In this document: positions 50,995 to 61,394 of the stretch, one piece after another
How positions within the stretch are numbered: the stretch's first letter is position 1
Layout: each line of letters starts with the position of its first letter
NCBI RefSeq assembly: GCF_020171945.1
Contig: NZ_JAIVAP010000003.1
Span: 267,412 to 331,411 of the forward strand
DNA length: 64,000 nucleotides
Direction of reading: 5' to 3'
Source of the DNA: Bacillus infantis
Lineage (GTDB): Bacteria > Bacillota > Bacilli > Bacillales > Cytobacillaceae
The notes under the pieces: model-generated
What the model saw: only the letters and a program-made list of their open reading frames with translations
What the model was told of the DNA's origin: nothing
Databases searched by the model: none
Program-made: the position numbers and the translations under genes

Positions 50995-53900
50995 AGACCA
51001 GACGATCACTTCAATATTAGTAATAGGATCAGGCCCGATTGTCATCGGCCAGGCCGCAGAGTTTGACTATGCAGGGACACAGGCCTGCATGGCACTGAAA
51101 GAGGAAGGCTATAAGGTCATACTCGTCAACAATAACCCTGCGACCATCATGACAGACCACAGTTATGCGGACACGATTTATTTCGAGCCGCTCACCGTTG
51201 ATTCACTTGAAAAAATCATCATGAAAGAACGCCCGGACGGACTGCTGGCTTCGCTGGGAGGCCAGACAGGTCTGAACCTGGCAATGGCACTGAGTGAAAC
51301 AGGAGTGCTGGAAAAATATAAGGTCAAAATGCTCGGCAGCCCGATTGCGAGCATAAAAAAGGGTGAGGACAGGGAGGAATTCCGCCAGCTGATGAAAGAG
51401 CTGGATGAACCTGTACCAGACAGCGAAATCGTGAGGGAAGCAGAGGAAGCAAAGCGGTTTGCCGAAGCTTCAGGCTTCCCGATCATTGTCCGCCCCGCCT
51501 ATACGCTCGGCGGCTCAGGCGGCGGGATTGCCCATTCGATGGAGGAATTCATGCTTCTGGTCGAGGGAGGGCTCCTCGAAAGCCCGATTTCCCAATGCCT
51601 TGTGGAAAAAAGCATTGCAGGCTATAAAGAGATTGAGTATGAAGTGATGCGCGACAAAGATAATACATGCATCACCATCTGCAATATGGAAAACATCGAC
51701 CCTGTCGGCGTCCATACCGGGGATTCTATTGTCATAGCACCTTCCCAGACGCTGACTGATGAAGAATATCAGATGCTGAGATCTGCCTCTATCAAGATCA
51801 TCTCTGCACTCGGAATCATCGGAGGATGCAATATTCAATTTGCCCTTGACCCCGAAAGCAAGAGATATTATTTGATAGAAGTGAATCCGAGGGTCAGCAG
51901 ATCGTCGGCCCTTGCTTCAAAAGCAACAGGATATCCAATTGCAAGGATGGCTGCCAAACTGGCTGTAGGATACAGCCTGTCCGAGCTCCTCAATCCGGTT
52001 ACAGGCGATACGTATGCAAGCTTTGAACCTGCCCTGGATTATGTGGTTGTAAAATTCCCGAGATGGCCATTTGATAAGTTTACAGAAGCCGACCGCAGGC
52101 TTGGCACTCAAATGAAGGCGACTGGGGAAGTGATGGGGATTGACCGCAATATCGAAAGGGCGCTGCTGAAAGCAGTACAGTCGCTTGAAGCTGGCAATCT
52201 GGATTTGGAAAGCCCTGGGCTGGGCGGATTAACAGATGACAGCCTCGTTGCCAGGATGAAGGGCCAGACAGATGAACGGTTCTTTATAGTGATGGAGCTT
52301 CTGCGCAGGGGGCATCACATCCAGTCCATCCATGAGCTTACAAAAATCGATCTCTTTTATCTTCAATGCTTTGCCGGACTCGCCAGCCTTGAAAAGGAAA
52401 TTGCATCCTGTTCACTTGAAACAGTCCGTAAAGAACAGCTGCAGGTTTTCAAGGAAAAAGGATTCAGTGATGAATATCTTGCGTCCGTATGGAAGGAAGA
52501 TGCCCTGTCAGTCAGGAAGAAGCGAAAGCAATTGGGAATACTGCCTTCATACAAAATGGTGGATACCTGTGCAGCTGAATTTGAAGCACAGTCTAATTAT
52601 TATTATTCAAGCTATTATGGCGAAAACGAGCAGCTGCCGGGCAAAGACAAGAAGGTGCTGATCATCGGCAGCGGACCTATCCGCATCGGACAGGGAATCG
52701 AGTTCGATTATTGCTCTGTCCACGGGGTATTTGCCTTGAAGGCAGAAGGCATTGAAACAGTGATGATCAATAATAATCCCGAAACGGTCAGCACAGATTT
52801 TGCAACAGCCGACCGCCTTTATTTTGAACCGCTCACACCGGAAGCAGTCCTCAATGTTGCTGAGTCAGAAGGCATTAAGGATGTCATTGTCCAGCTTGGG
52901 GGACAGACCGCTCTCAATCTGGCCGATAAGCTGGAGAAGGCAGGGCTCAACCTGCTTGGGACACATTCGGCGGCCATTGATGACCTGGAAGACCGCGACC
53001 TGTTCTACCGCCTCCTCGACAGGCTGGAGATTCCGCGGATAAAGGGAGAGACTGCTGCATCGGACACAGAGCTGAAGGAAGCAGCAGAAAGAATCGGCTA
53101 TCCAGTACTGATCAGGCCTTCGTTTGTCATCGGCGGAAAAGGAATGCACATAATCAAGAGCAGCAGCGAGCTGTCGAGCTTCCTGGAAAAGCAGCAAATC
53201 ATCTACCCTGTGCTTTGTGATCAATTTCTGCATGCTGATGAAGCAGAGCTGGATCTTGCAGCTGACGGGGACAACATACTTGTTCCAGTCATCATGGAAC
53301 ATATCGAAAAAACAGGGGTCCATTCCGGGGACAGCCTCTCTGTACTGCCGGCACAGTCTGTTTCCGGGACAGCTAAGAAAAAAATGTTCGAGTATGGGAA
53401 AAAAATCGTTAAGGATCTGGCCTATAAAGGTTTGATGAACATCCAGTATATCGTTGACGGAGAGGAAGTATACCTGCTTGAAGTAAACCCCAGGGCAAGC
53501 AGGACTGTGCCGGTCGTCAGCAAGGTGGCAAATGTCCCGCTTGTACAAATTGCGACAAAAATATTGCTTGGGAAATATAAACTGCCCGATTCTGAAGGGC
53601 CGCTGTACGATAATCTGCCGTTTGTCTGCGTGAAATATCCGGTATTTTCAAATTATGCCCTTAAAGGGCTTGATCCAAAAACATCACCGGAAATGAGGTC
53701 AACAGGAGAAGGTATTGCTTTGGCCCCTTCATTATATGAAGCTGTGAAGAAAGCCTTCCATAAAGAACTGAAGCCTGCAGCAGCACCTGTCATCATGACG
53801 GGAAGAGGCAAAACAGATAGTATGGAAAATCTTAATGAGACATTGGCCAATTTAGGCATAAGTCTTCAGCAGGCAGGCGAAGCCCGGGATATGGATGCAA

Positions 53901-54100
53901 ACATCCTTGCTGTCTTCAGCAGGGGAGAAGCACAGGAAGATTTTCTGCTGAGAGAATTTGCTGTCAAGAACCGTCTCCCTGTCTTTACACAGCCGGAAAC
54001 ACTCTATGCCTTCCTGGAATCACTTCAGGTCAAGGAATGGGAAGTATGTCCACTGAAGGAGTGGCATAACCAATTCAATAAGGATGTGACACTTGTATGA
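50987..54100 (+). CDS. carB: Carbamoyl-phosphate synthase large chain, arginine-specific
   Basis: A 1037-residue enzyme with two homologous ATP-grasp halves, recognisable by [17 protein letters not shown] near the start and [19 protein letters not shown] near residue 555; [12 protein letters not shown] and [11 protein letters not shown] are the two carbamate/ATP motifs. The C-terminal allosteric region is short (about 105 residues), as in Bacillus CarB. GGGAGAG precedes the ATG at 50987, inside the end of carA. Confidence 0.95.
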   Translation: MPKDQTITSILVIGSGPIVIGQAAEFDYAGTQACMALKEEGYKVILVNNNPATIMTDHSYADTIYFEPLTVDSLEKIIMKERPDGLLASLGGQTGLNLAMALSETGVLEKYKVKMLGSPIASIKKGEDREEFRQLMKELDEPVPDSEIVREAEEAKRFAEASGFPIIVRPAYTLGGSGGGIAHSMEEFMLLVEGGLLESPISQCLVEKSIAGYKEIEYEVMRDKDNTCITICNMENIDPVGVHTGDSIVIAPSQTLTDEEYQMLRSASIKIISALGIIGGCNIQFALDPESKRYYLIEVNPRVSRSSALASKATGYPIARMAAKLAVGYSLSELLNPVTGDTYASFEPALDYVVVKFPRWPFDKFTEADRRLGTQMKATGEVMGIDRNIERALLKAVQSLEAGNLDLESPGLGGLTDDSLVARMKGQTDERFFIVMELLRRGHHIQSIHELTKIDLFYLQCFAGLASLEKEIASCSLETVRKEQLQVFKEKGFSDEYLASVWKEDALSVRKKRKQLGILPSYKMVDTCAAEFEAQSNYYYSSYYGENEQLPGKDKKVLIIGSGPIRIGQGIEFDYCSVHGVFALKAEGIETVMINNNPETVSTDFATADRLYFEPLTPEAVLNVAESEGIKDVIVQLGGQTALNLADKLEKAGLNLLGTHSAAIDDLEDRDLFYRLLDRLEIPRIKGETAASDTELKEAAERIGYPVLIRPSFVIGGKGMHIIKSSSELSSFLEKQQIIYPVLCDQFLHADEAELDLAADGDNILVPVIMEHIEKTGVHSGDSLSVLPAQSVSGTAKKKMFEYGKKIVKDLAYKGLMNIQYIVDGEEVYLLEVNPRASRTVPVVSKVANVPLVQIATKILLGKYKLPDSEGPLYDNLPFVCVKYPVFSNYALKGLDPKTSPEMRSTGEGIALAPSLYEAVKKAFHKELKPAAAPVIMTGRGKTDSMENLNETLANLGISLQQAGEARDMDANILAVFSRGEAQEDFLLREFAVKNRLPVFTQPETLYAFLESLQVKEWEVCPLKEWHNQFNKDVTLV

Positions 54101-55053
54101 TAACCGCACAAGCAGCAGATAAAAGCCTCGATATTAAAGGAAAGGATTTCTTGACACTGGCTGATTTCTCTAAAGATACAATTCTGGGCCTTGTCCAGAA
54201 GGCCAGGAAGATGAAGAATGCCTCCCTTCTCGGCAAGGATTCCAAGTCTTTGAACGGAAAGATACTGGGAATGATTTTTGAAAAGCCATCAACAAGAACG
54301 AGGGTGTCTTTTGAGGCCGGAATGATCCAGCTGGGGGGAAGTGCCCTTTATCTGAACAGCAATGATCTGCAGATCGGGCGCGGGGAAACCGTTGCAGATA
54401 CAGCAAAGGTTCTATCCCAGTATGTTGATGCGATTATGATCAGGACCTTTTCCCATGGGATGGTTGAGGAGCTTGCACTGCATGCAGATATTCCGGTCAT
54501 CAACGGGCTGACGGATCTTTACCATCCCTGCCAGGCGCTGGCTGACTTGCTGACCATCCATGAAGTGAAAGGAAGGCTTGAAGGACTGAAGCTTGTTTAT
54601 GCAGGTGATGGGAATAATGTGGCACACTCCCTGATGATTGCAGCAGCGAAGGTAGGCATGAATATGACGATTGCAGCACCTCCCGGATATGAGCCCCAGG
54701 AACAAGTGCTGGCGGTGGCAAAGCAGTTTGGCAAAGAAACCGGTGCGGAAATTGAAGTAGTGAATAATCCCTTTGAAGCAGCTGCCGGTGCTGACATACT
54801 TTATACTGATGTTTGGACCAGCATGGGGCAGGAACAGGAAAATGCCGAGCGCCTTGAGATATTCAGGTCTTATCAGGTAAATGGCCAGCTTGCAGCATCG
54901 GCAAAACAGGATTATACCTTCCTCCATTGCCTCCCGGCGCACAGGGGTGAGGAAGTTGCTGCCGATATAATCGATGGCAGCCATTCTGCTGTGTTCCAGC
55001 AGGCAGGGAACCGTCTCCATGCCCAGAAAGCACTGTTAGCGGAGCTTTTATAA
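54097..55053 (+). CDS. argF: Ornithine carbamoyltransferase
   Basis: A 318-residue transcarbamylase with the carbamoyl-phosphate motif [24 protein letters not shown] and the ornithine motif [11 protein letters not shown]. It makes citrulline from ornithine and the carbamoyl phosphate of CarAB. The ATG at 54097 overlaps the carB stop. It is the last gene of the operon, closed by a strong terminator. The argG and argH steps are not in this window. Confidence 0.96.
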   Translation: MITAQAADKSLDIKGKDFLTLADFSKDTILGLVQKARKMKNASLLGKDSKSLNGKILGMIFEKPSTRTRVSFEAGMIQLGGSALYLNSNDLQIGRGETVADTAKVLSQYVDAIMIRTFSHGMVEELALHADIPVINGLTDLYHPCQALADLLTIHEVKGRLEGLKLVYAGDGNNVAHSLMIAAAKVGMNMTIAAPPGYEPQEQVLAVAKQFGKETGAEIEVVNNPFEAAAGADILYTDVWTSMGQEQENAERLEIFRSYQVNGQLAASAKQDYTFLHCLPAHRGEEVAADIIDGSHSAVFQQAGNRLHAQKALLAELL

Positions 55054-55056
55054 ACC

Positions 55057-55088
55057 AAAAACCCAGAGTCAGCGGACTCTGGGTTTTT
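55057..55088. terminator. Bidirectional terminator between argF and uppP
   Basis: Perfect 14-bp stem AAAAACCCAGAGTC / GACTCTGGGTTTTT, loop AGCG, T-runs on both strands between convergent genes. Confidence 0.93.
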
Positions 55089-55129
55089 GTGTCATAAGGA
55101 TCATTTAAGGTGGTTAAGCCCTGTCTGGT

Positions 55130-55942
55130 TTATGCCAGAAAATAGACAATCGGCCCAACAATGAAGCAGTAGATGGCAAAATAGATAAGGTTCCCTTTAG
55201 CCATGATATTCATAAACCACTTCAGTGAAAAATATGATGCCACCAATGAAGCGATGAAGGCTATGGCGTAGGGGATGGCCAGTGATCCCAAATTAGGGTC
55301 GCCAAGCAGATCCTTAAGCCCAAGGATCATTCCTCCGGCACTGACTGGAATATACAGCAAGAAAGAAAATCTAAGCGCGGTTTCCTGCTTCATGCCAAGG
55401 CCCATCGAAGCAACAATTGTTGCCCCTGACCGGCTGATGCCGGGTATGAGAGCAACTGCCTGTGCAAGGCCGACAATGATGGCATCTTTGAGTGTGAGTT
55501 CTGCATCATTCTTACGGCCTTTCATATTGCGGATCAGCCACAAAGCAAGGCCAGTGATTACCAGGGTGATTCCCACGGTTTTGATTTGGGCGAGATGCTC
55601 ATCGATGTAATCCTCAAACAGGATGCCGATGACGCCGGCAGGAATGGTGCCGATGATCAGATAAATGATAAAGCGAAAATCGGCTTCAGCCCTTTTATCC
55701 TTGGTTGTTATGTACACAAGGCCATTTTTAGCAAGCCTGATGATATCTTCCCTGTATATGATCAGAACCGCAATCAAAGAAGCGGCGTTAACAAGCAGGG
55801 CAAAGCTCATGCCTTCTATTTTTAAACCCATGAAGTGCTCGGCAATTTCCAAATGTCCGCTGGAGGAGATGGGGATAGGCTCAGTAAATCCCTGGAATAA
55901 TCCTAATAGCAGATATTTGACTAATTCGAAAAAATCCTCCAA
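55130..55942 (-). CDS. uppP: Undecaprenyl-diphosphatase (BacA/UppP)
   Basis: A 270-residue membrane enzyme with about eight segments that recycles the lipid carrier of peptidoglycan synthesis and gives bacitracin resistance. The two signature loops are [14 protein letters not shown] and [17 protein letters not shown]. No ATG is usable: the likely start is TTG at 55942, eight bases after GGAGG on the minus strand; another TTG at 55957 is in frame but poorly placed. It is convergent with argF. Confidence 0.92.
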   Translation of the reverse strand: MEDFFELVKYLLLGLFQGFTEPIPISSSGHLEIAEHFMGLKIEGMSFALLVNAASLIAVLIIYREDIIRLAKNGLVYITTKDKRAEADFRFIIYLIIGTIPAGVIGILFEDYIDEHLAQIKTVGITLVITGLALWLIRNMKGRKNDAELTLKDAIIVGLAQAVALIPGISRSGATIVASMGLGMKQETALRFSFLLYIPVSAGGMILGLKDLLGDPNLGSLAIPYAIAFIASLVASYFSLKWFMNIMAKGNLIYFAIYCFIVGPIVYFLA

Positions 55943-56100
55943 ATGTTTTTCCTCCAATTTCTGTTTTTATCCTTTTTCATTTAACTATAAACCTGCTTGA
56001 TGTGTAAAGCGATATCCGGCCGTGGAAATTGTTTCTTCCTTTAACACGGTTATGGATGGATATAATAATAATGATTTTGAATATAAGGAGGAGTTGCACG

Positions 56101-56280
56101 ATGGGGCAGAACCGCCAATTCCGTCCGGGCCAGAAGGCTCCCAATAACGGGATCTATATCGAAATCGGTGAAACCGGGAGCAATGTCAATAACCCGAAGC
56201 AGCTGAAAATGAAAGCGGGAGATACATTTCCGGAAGCTTCCAATCATAACCGGATCTGGACATACCAGCGAAAGCCTTAA
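56101..56280 (+). CDS. yjzC: YjzC family small protein
   Basis: A 59-residue protein: MGQNRQFRPGQKAPNNGIYI, then GETGSNVNNPKQLKMKAGD, characteristic of YjzC. It looks like a small folded domain of unknown role. AAGGAGGAG sets the ATG at 56101; the longer upstream open frame is not used. In B. subtilis yjzC also follows argF. Confidence 0.9.
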   Translation: MGQNRQFRPGQKAPNNGIYIEIGETGSNVNNPKQLKMKAGDTFPEASNHNRIWTYQRKP

Positions 56281-56284
56281 GAAG

Positions 56285-56310
56285 CGGGGGGATCATTCCC
56301 CTCGTTTTTT
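56285..56310 (+). terminator. Terminator after yjzC
   Basis: Eight-bp stem (CGGGGGGA / TTCCCCTCG, one G-T pair) with TCAT loop and T6. Confidence 0.82.
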
Positions 56311-56395
56311 ATATGTTCCCATTTGCTGCCCAACCTGTAAAAAGCTTGTTTTTAACGGGGGTGAAAAGGCAATAGATAAGAGGGCATCTAAATTC

Positions 56396-56423
56396 TTTAC
56401 ATAAATGTACAAAAGTCTATAAT
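56396..56423 (+). promoter_or_regulatory. Sigma-A promoter of clpB
   Basis: TTTACA and TATAAT separated by 16 bases, directly upstream of a CtsR operator. Confidence 0.8.
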
Positions 56424-56431
56424 ATAAATAA

Positions 56432-56449
56432 AGGTCAACAAAGGTCAAA
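56432..56449. promoter_or_regulatory. CtsR operator before clpB
   Basis: AGGTCAACAAAGGTCAAA matches the CtsR direct repeat (GGTCAAANANRGTCAAA), between the -10 box and the ribosome-binding site, so CtsR would block transcription until heat stress. Confidence 0.9.
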
Positions 56450-56461
56450 GGAGGGTTTTTT

Positions 56462-59062
56462 ATGGATCTTAACAGAATGACGGAAAGGATGCAGCAGGGT
56501 TTCCTGAATGCCCAGTCAAAGGCAGCAATCATGCATCATCAGGAAGTAGATGAAGCCCATCTGTTCCTGAGCCTGATGGAACAGGAAGACAGCCTTGTCA
56601 GCACCATCCTTGAGAGAGCCGGAACTTCTGTAAAAAGCTTCAGAAGCGGACTCGAAGACAGTCTGGCAAAGAAGCCCCAGGTATCAGGGGGAGGAGCTGA
56701 GCAAGGAAAACTTTATATAACTGCCGTCCTGCAGAGGCTTCTCGCTGATGCGGAGAAAATGATGCAGGAGCTTGAAGATCTCTATCTTTCAGCAGAGCAT
56801 CTGCTGCTTGCCGCTGCGCGCGGAAAAACTCAGGCAGGCAAGCTCCTGGCCGCTGGCGGAGCTGGCTTTGAAGAATTAAATACAGCCATTATGGCTATCA
56901 GGGGGAATCAAAAAGTGACCTCGCAAAACCCGGAAGCTTCTTATGAAGCATTGAAGAAATATGGCAGAGATCTTGTTGCTGAAGTGAAGGCTGGGAAAGT
57001 GGATCCTGTAATCGGCAGGGACAGCGAAATCAGGAATGTCATCCGCATCCTTTCCAGGAAGACGAAAAATAATCCCGTCCTTATAGGGGAGCCGGGTGTC
57101 GGCAAAACTGCCATCGTAGAAGGGCTGGCCCAGCGGATTGTGCGCAGGGATGTGCCGGAGGGGCTGAAGGATAAAACGATTTTCTCGCTTGATATGAGCT
57201 CCCTTGTTGCAGGAGCAAAATTCAGGGGCGAGTTTGAAGAAAGGCTAAAAGCGGTATTGAATGAAGTGAAAAAAAGTGAGGGGAGAATTCTCCTGTTCAT
57301 TGATGAACTCCATACGATTGTAGGGGCGGGGAAGACCGAAGGGGCGATGGATGCAGGGAATATGCTGAAGCCGATGCTCGCACGCGGAGAGCTGCACTGC
57401 ATTGGTGCCACCACACTCAACGAGCATAGAAAATATATTGAAAAAGATCCGGCGCTTGAGCGCCGGTTCCAGCAGGTGCTCGTAAGCGAACCGGATGTTG
57501 AGGATTCCATCTCCATCCTGCGGGGGCTGAAGGAGAGATTTGAAATCCACCATGGAGTCAACATCCATGACCGTGCCCTGGTCGCTGCTGCAGCTCTTTC
57601 TGACAGATATATCACAGACCGCTTCCTCCCGGACAAAGCAATCGACCTTGTTGATGAGGCATGCGCCATGATCCGGACAGAAATCGATTCTATGCCTGCT
57701 GAGCTTGACGAAGTGTCACGCCGTGTCATGCAGCTTGAAATAGAAGAAGCGGCTCTCGAAAAAGAAAGTGATGACAGCAGCCGCGAACGCCTTGAAGCCC
57801 TGCAGAAAGAGCTGGCAGGACTGAAAGAAAAGGCATACTCCATGAAAACGAAATGGGAGCTTGAAAAAGAAGCTATTCAAAAGGTCCAGGAAAAAAGAGA
57901 GCAATTGGAAAGATACCGCCTGGATCTTCAGGAGGCTGAGAATAATTATGATCTCAACAAAGCGGCGGAATTGCGGCACGGATCTATCCCCGCCCTCGAG
58001 AAAGAGCTGAAGAAGCTGGAATCCGAGGAAGGGGAAAGGCAGGGAGAGCGTCTCCTCCGCGAAGAGGTGACAGAAGATGAAATTGCCGGCATTGTGGCCA
58101 GGTGGACCGGAATCCCTGTCACAAAGCTTGTAGAAGGTGAAAGGGAAAAGCTCCTCAAGCTTGAGGACACCCTCCATCAGCGCGTTATCGGGCAGGAGGA
58201 AGCGGTCAGCCTTGTAGCAGATGCCGTCCTCCGGGCAAGAGCCGGGATACAGGATCCTAATCGGCCAATCGGCTCCTTTATCTTCCTGGGGCCAACCGGA
58301 GTGGGGAAGACTGAGCTGGCTAAGGCGCTTGCACACTCCCTTTTTGACAATGAAGAACAGCTGATCCGGATCGATATGTCCGAATATATGGAGAAACATG
58401 CAGTTTCAAGACTAATCGGCGCACCTCCAGGGTATGTAGGATATGAGGAAGGCGGACAGCTTACAGAAGCAGTAAGGAGAAAGCCGTACTCAGTCATTCT
58501 TCTTGATGAAATCGAAAAGGCCCACCCTGAAGTTTTCAATGTTCTCCTGCAGATGCTGGATGATGGGCGTGTGACGGATTCCCAGGGCCGGACGGTTGAT
58601 TTTAAGAATACAGTCATCATCATGACTTCCAATATCGGCTCTGCCTACCTGCTCGAGCAGGCCGGCGATGAAATCCCTGAGGGAACAAGGGACAGGGTCA
58701 TGACGGAATTGAGAAGCCGCTTCCGCCCTGAATTCCTCAACAGAGTCGATGAATTGATCTTGTTCAAGCCCCTGTCGCTGGCAGACATTAAAGGAATTGT
58801 CGGCAAGCTGATGGCAGACCTGCAGAGGAGGCTTGAGGACCAGCATATTAAAATAAGTATAAAGGATGAAGCGAAAGAATATATTGCACAAAACGGATTC
58901 GATCCAGTGTATGGGGCGCGCCCGCTTAAACGATTCATCCAAAGGAATATCGAAACCAGGCTGGCAAAGGAAATCATTTCCGGAAGGATCCGGGATAACA
59001 GCTCTGTTGAAATAGTAATTGAAGATGGGGACATCATACTTAAGAATTCACGGAAGTCCTGA
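56462..59062 (+). CDS. clpB: ATP-dependent disaggregase ClpB
   Basis: An 866-residue Hsp100 chaperone that frees proteins from aggregates together with DnaK. It has an N-domain (1-145), first AAA+ module with Walker A GEPGVGKT at 209-216, a coiled-coil middle domain (about 400-525, highly charged) that separates ClpB from ClpC, and a second AAA+ module with GPTGVGKT at 610-617. AAAGGAGGG sets the ATG at 56462. A CtsR operator overlaps its start region. As far as I recall B. subtilis has no clpB, so this gene is an addition to the otherwise shared yjzC-yjzD order. Confidence 0.96.
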   Translation: MDLNRMTERMQQGFLNAQSKAAIMHHQEVDEAHLFLSLMEQEDSLVSTILERAGTSVKSFRSGLEDSLAKKPQVSGGGAEQGKLYITAVLQRLLADAEKMMQELEDLYLSAEHLLLAAARGKTQAGKLLAAGGAGFEELNTAIMAIRGNQKVTSQNPEASYEALKKYGRDLVAEVKAGKVDPVIGRDSEIRNVIRILSRKTKNNPVLIGEPGVGKTAIVEGLAQRIVRRDVPEGLKDKTIFSLDMSSLVAGAKFRGEFEERLKAVLNEVKKSEGRILLFIDELHTIVGAGKTEGAMDAGNMLKPMLARGELHCIGATTLNEHRKYIEKDPALERRFQQVLVSEPDVEDSISILRGLKERFEIHHGVNIHDRALVAAAALSDRYITDRFLPDKAIDLVDEACAMIRTEIDSMPAELDEVSRRVMQLEIEEAALEKESDDSSRERLEALQKELAGLKEKAYSMKTKWELEKEAIQKVQEKREQLERYRLDLQEAENNYDLNKAAELRHGSIPALEKELKKLESEEGERQGERLLREEVTEDEIAGIVARWTGIPVTKLVEGEREKLLKLEDTLHQRVIGQEEAVSLVADAVLRARAGIQDPNRPIGSFIFLGPTGVGKTELAKALAHSLFDNEEQLIRIDMSEYMEKHAVSRLIGAPPGYVGYEEGGQLTEAVRRKPYSVILLDEIEKAHPEVFNVLLQMLDDGRVTDSQGRTVDFKNTVIIMTSNIGSAYLLEQAGDEIPEGTRDRVMTELRSRFRPEFLNRVDELILFKPLSLADIKGIVGKLMADLQRRLEDQHIKISIKDEAKEYIAQNGFDPVYGARPLKRFIQRNIETRLAKEIISGRIRDNSSVEIVIEDGDIILKNSRKS

Positions 59063-59073
59063 TGGGCCTCAGC

Positions 59074-59107
59074 CAAAAAAAAGTCATCCTGCTTTGTGCA
59101 GGATGAC
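59074..59107 (-). terminator. Terminator between clpB and yjzD
   Basis: Stem GTCATCCTGC / GCAGGATGAC with loop TTTGT. The minus strand has eight T after it, so it mainly serves yjzD, and perhaps clpB too. Confidence 0.85.
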
Positions 59108-59124
59108 CTGGTTTTGGCGGCTGA

Positions 59125-59316
59125 TTAATGCAAGCCTTGTTTGCCTGCAGATTCCTCAGGGATAATGGCAGACAGAACAAGAATAAGGATAGTGGCACCT
59201 GCAGCGACGATGGCACCGGTTACAAAATCAAATGTTGAGCCAATCATGGAACTGACTACATATGTCAGCATTTCTACAAGCAGGAAAGTCCAGAAAAGAG
59301 TCCAAAAGTATTTCAC
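59125..59316 (-). CDS. yjzD: YjzD family membrane protein (DUF2929)
   Basis: A 63-residue protein with two membrane segments (KYFWTLFWTFLLVEMLTYVVS and GAIVAAGATILILVLSAIIP), matching the YjzD/DUF2929 pattern. Function unknown. The start is a GTG at 59316, eight bases after GAGG on the minus strand; a GTG three codons upstream overlaps the ribosome-binding site and is rejected. Confidence 0.85.
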   Translation of the reverse strand: MKYFWTLFWTFLLVEMLTYVVSSMIGSTFDFVTGAIVAAGATILILVLSAIIPEESAGKQGLH

Positions 59317-59508
59317 TGTTTTCACCTCATTATGTAATCTTATATCATATTACCACAACCTGAAAAAATAATAAACGCCTTTTAGCCTTGGCTGTCCGGG
59401 GGCCAGGGGCTGTTCCCTCTTTTTCACCGGCGGTAGGCATATTCCCTTGCATTTAACCATGCTTTTCATACATTAATTATGATCACATATGTTAAAGGAG
59501 TTTTTATA

Positions 59509-60246
59509 ATGGAACACCGAAACTTCAAACTTGATACCGAATGGAATATGATCCACTATCCTGAGCGGCCAAAAGGTTTCGGTATCATGATCATTGGGGA
59601 TGAAAGGCATTTCGTTGACGAAAAGAGCAGCTTCTGGACGCAGAATGAAGGAAAGGCATCGATTCTCCGCCTTCTTAGGAGAGCCGGATATACAGTGTTC
59701 TATTCCAATCTGTATGGGAGGAATTGGGGCAGTGATAAGGCGGTAGAGATGGCGAGGAATTTATACGAACATATCCTGAGGACAGAAATCATCAATGAAA
59801 AAATCCACATTATCGCAGAAGGAATGGGAGCACTGGCTGCCTTGAAGCTCATGAGGGAAATGGAAGGGAAAATCCGCTCTGTCATCCTCCTGAACCCTAT
59901 CCTTTCGCTCAAGGACCATCTGGAGCAGGAAAAGGAACATAAATTCTTTTATAAAAAGCTTCTTAAGGAGCTTGCCATATCACATGAGTCTGACTCGCCC
60001 CGGGCTCTGGCAGAACGAAGCATGCCGGCAGAGGAAATTATGGACCGCACGCCGATCCCGGTGAAAATCATCCATGTACTGTCAGGAGGCAGGGCATATA
60101 AACAGTCAAGCCTGCTGAATGAACTTTCTGTTAAGTGGAAGGATGAGAATGCACCCATATCGATCTGCTATATGCTCCCTGACAAAAAGCAGCAGCTTGG
60201 CAGCCAGATGGCCCAGTTTTTAAAATCATATGAAAAGATTTTATAG
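59509..60246 (+). CDS. yjaU: YjaU-like alpha/beta hydrolase-fold protein
   Basis: A 245-residue protein with an alpha/beta-hydrolase-like core: KGFGIMIIGDERHF, YSNLYGRNWGS and a nucleophile-elbow region reading AEGMGALAAL, in which the usual serine is replaced by methionine. It may therefore not be an active hydrolase. AAAGGAG at about 59494-59500 supports the ATG at 59509. The position upstream of yjaV and med matches B. subtilis yjaU. Confidence 0.72.
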   Translation: MEHRNFKLDTEWNMIHYPERPKGFGIMIIGDERHFVDEKSSFWTQNEGKASILRLLRRAGYTVFYSNLYGRNWGSDKAVEMARNLYEHILRTEIINEKIHIIAEGMGALAALKLMREMEGKIRSVILLNPILSLKDHLEQEKEHKFFYKKLLKELAISHESDSPRALAERSMPAEEIMDRTPIPVKIIHVLSGGRAYKQSSLLNELSVKWKDENAPISICYMLPDKKQQLGSQMAQFLKSYEKIL

Positions 60247-60249
60247 GAG

Positions 60250-60276
60250 GCCTATTTTCCAATAGGCTTCTTTTTT
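60250..60276 (+). terminator. Terminator after yjaU
   Basis: Stem GCCTATT / AATAGGC, loop TTCC, followed by TTCTTTTTT. Confidence 0.85.
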
Positions 60277-60373
60277 ATAGATATCCCTGAGTAGAAGGTG
60301 CCGCCGGACCAAGAAATATTTCCAGTTTCCCGGCATAGGATACTAAAAGTAAGCGTATCAGGGAGGAAGTGCT

Positions 60374-61132
60374 ATGAATCGGGCAATTGTTGTAGGCGCA
60401 TACGAATTTTTGGGTTTCCATTTGACAATGAAGCTGCTTGACCGCGGCCTAGAAGTGACAGGGATTGTCCCCGGCTCCAGAGGGGATGACAAATATACAG
60501 CAGATAAAGAATTGCTTGTCGGACGCAATGCCAATTTTACAGTGTACAGTGCAGCAGACTGGAAGGCAAAGGGCTCCATTGAGGAACCCCATCTCATTTT
60601 CCTTTCGCTTTATGACTATCATTTCAGGGAAGAACCGGGGCTCCCTTCGTGGGAAGGGATATTCGGCCATTTAAAGGGCGCAATAGAAGAAACAGGCTCC
60701 AAGCCTGTCATCCTGATGCCCGTCCAATATGATGAAAAAAAGGAAGATGGAAGCTGCATGCCGGGAGCCCTGAAAATATATCTTCCTACGTTGTTCGGGC
60801 TCTGGCAGCCTTCTGCTTTTGCTTTTCAGCAGGCAATAGAGGGGCTGGGAAAAAAGAATAACAACAGGCTTGAGCATAAAGGGGATGCAATCCATGCAGC
60901 GGAAGCTGCCGAAGGAATTATTGAAGCAGCCGAAACAAAAGAATCCGGGGCTCTTTTGTTATGGAGCGGGGAAGAAGGACGCTGGGAAAAATGTGCCAGG
61001 CATCTTGGCATAAAGGAGCTGGCCGGCTGCACTCCCGCAATTGCTCCTGAAGCAGACAGGAAAATCATCAGAGAAGAAATACCTTATCACATTGTGCTGG
61101 ATAAGCAGCGAGAATCTCTGAAAAGAGGTTAA
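60374..61132 (+). CDS. yjaV: YjaV-like Rossmann-fold protein
   Basis: A 252-residue protein starting NRAIVVGAYEFLGFHLTMKLLDRG, an NAD-binding-like opening resembling extended SDR/epimerases but without the standard GxxGxxG (it reads GAYEFLG). No catalytic YxxxK motif is evident. It sits immediately upstream of med as yjaV does in B. subtilis; function unknown. AGGGAGGAAG precedes the ATG at 60374. Confidence 0.75.
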   Translation: MNRAIVVGAYEFLGFHLTMKLLDRGLEVTGIVPGSRGDDKYTADKELLVGRNANFTVYSAADWKAKGSIEEPHLIFLSLYDYHFREEPGLPSWEGIFGHLKGAIEETGSKPVILMPVQYDEKKEDGSCMPGALKIYLPTLFGLWQPSAFAFQQAIEGLGKKNNNRLEHKGDAIHAAEAAEGIIEAAETKESGALLLWSGEEGRWEKCARHLGIKELAGCTPAIAPEADRKIIREEIPYHIVLDKQRESLKRG

Positions 61133-61394
61133 TTCTTTCAGCCGGTTATGCGGACCAGGCAGCTCCAAAGATTTCTAATGGAGGAAATTTATTTTCATTC
61201 CGCTGAATTAAGGGTAAAATGATATAAGACAAGGAAATTATGGGTCTTATGGCTCTTTTATCAGGTTCCGGAACAGCCGGAGCCTTCCTTAAATACTGAA
61301 GCTGCACTACTGCCTTTTTGCTGGCTGTTTTCCCGGCCAGCGGCACCATATAGAGAGCCTTTATCAGTGCGCTTGGAAAGGCGGTCAGATATAC

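Noticed and set aside
56941-57843. Open frame of 300 codons on the minus strand
   Set aside because: Antisense to clpB, rich in serine and arginine as expected from reverse-reading a coding gene; no domain or start signal.
61146-61349. 67-codon minus-strand frame between yjaV and med
   Set aside because: No ribosome-binding site, no family, and it spans the region where the med promoter should lie.
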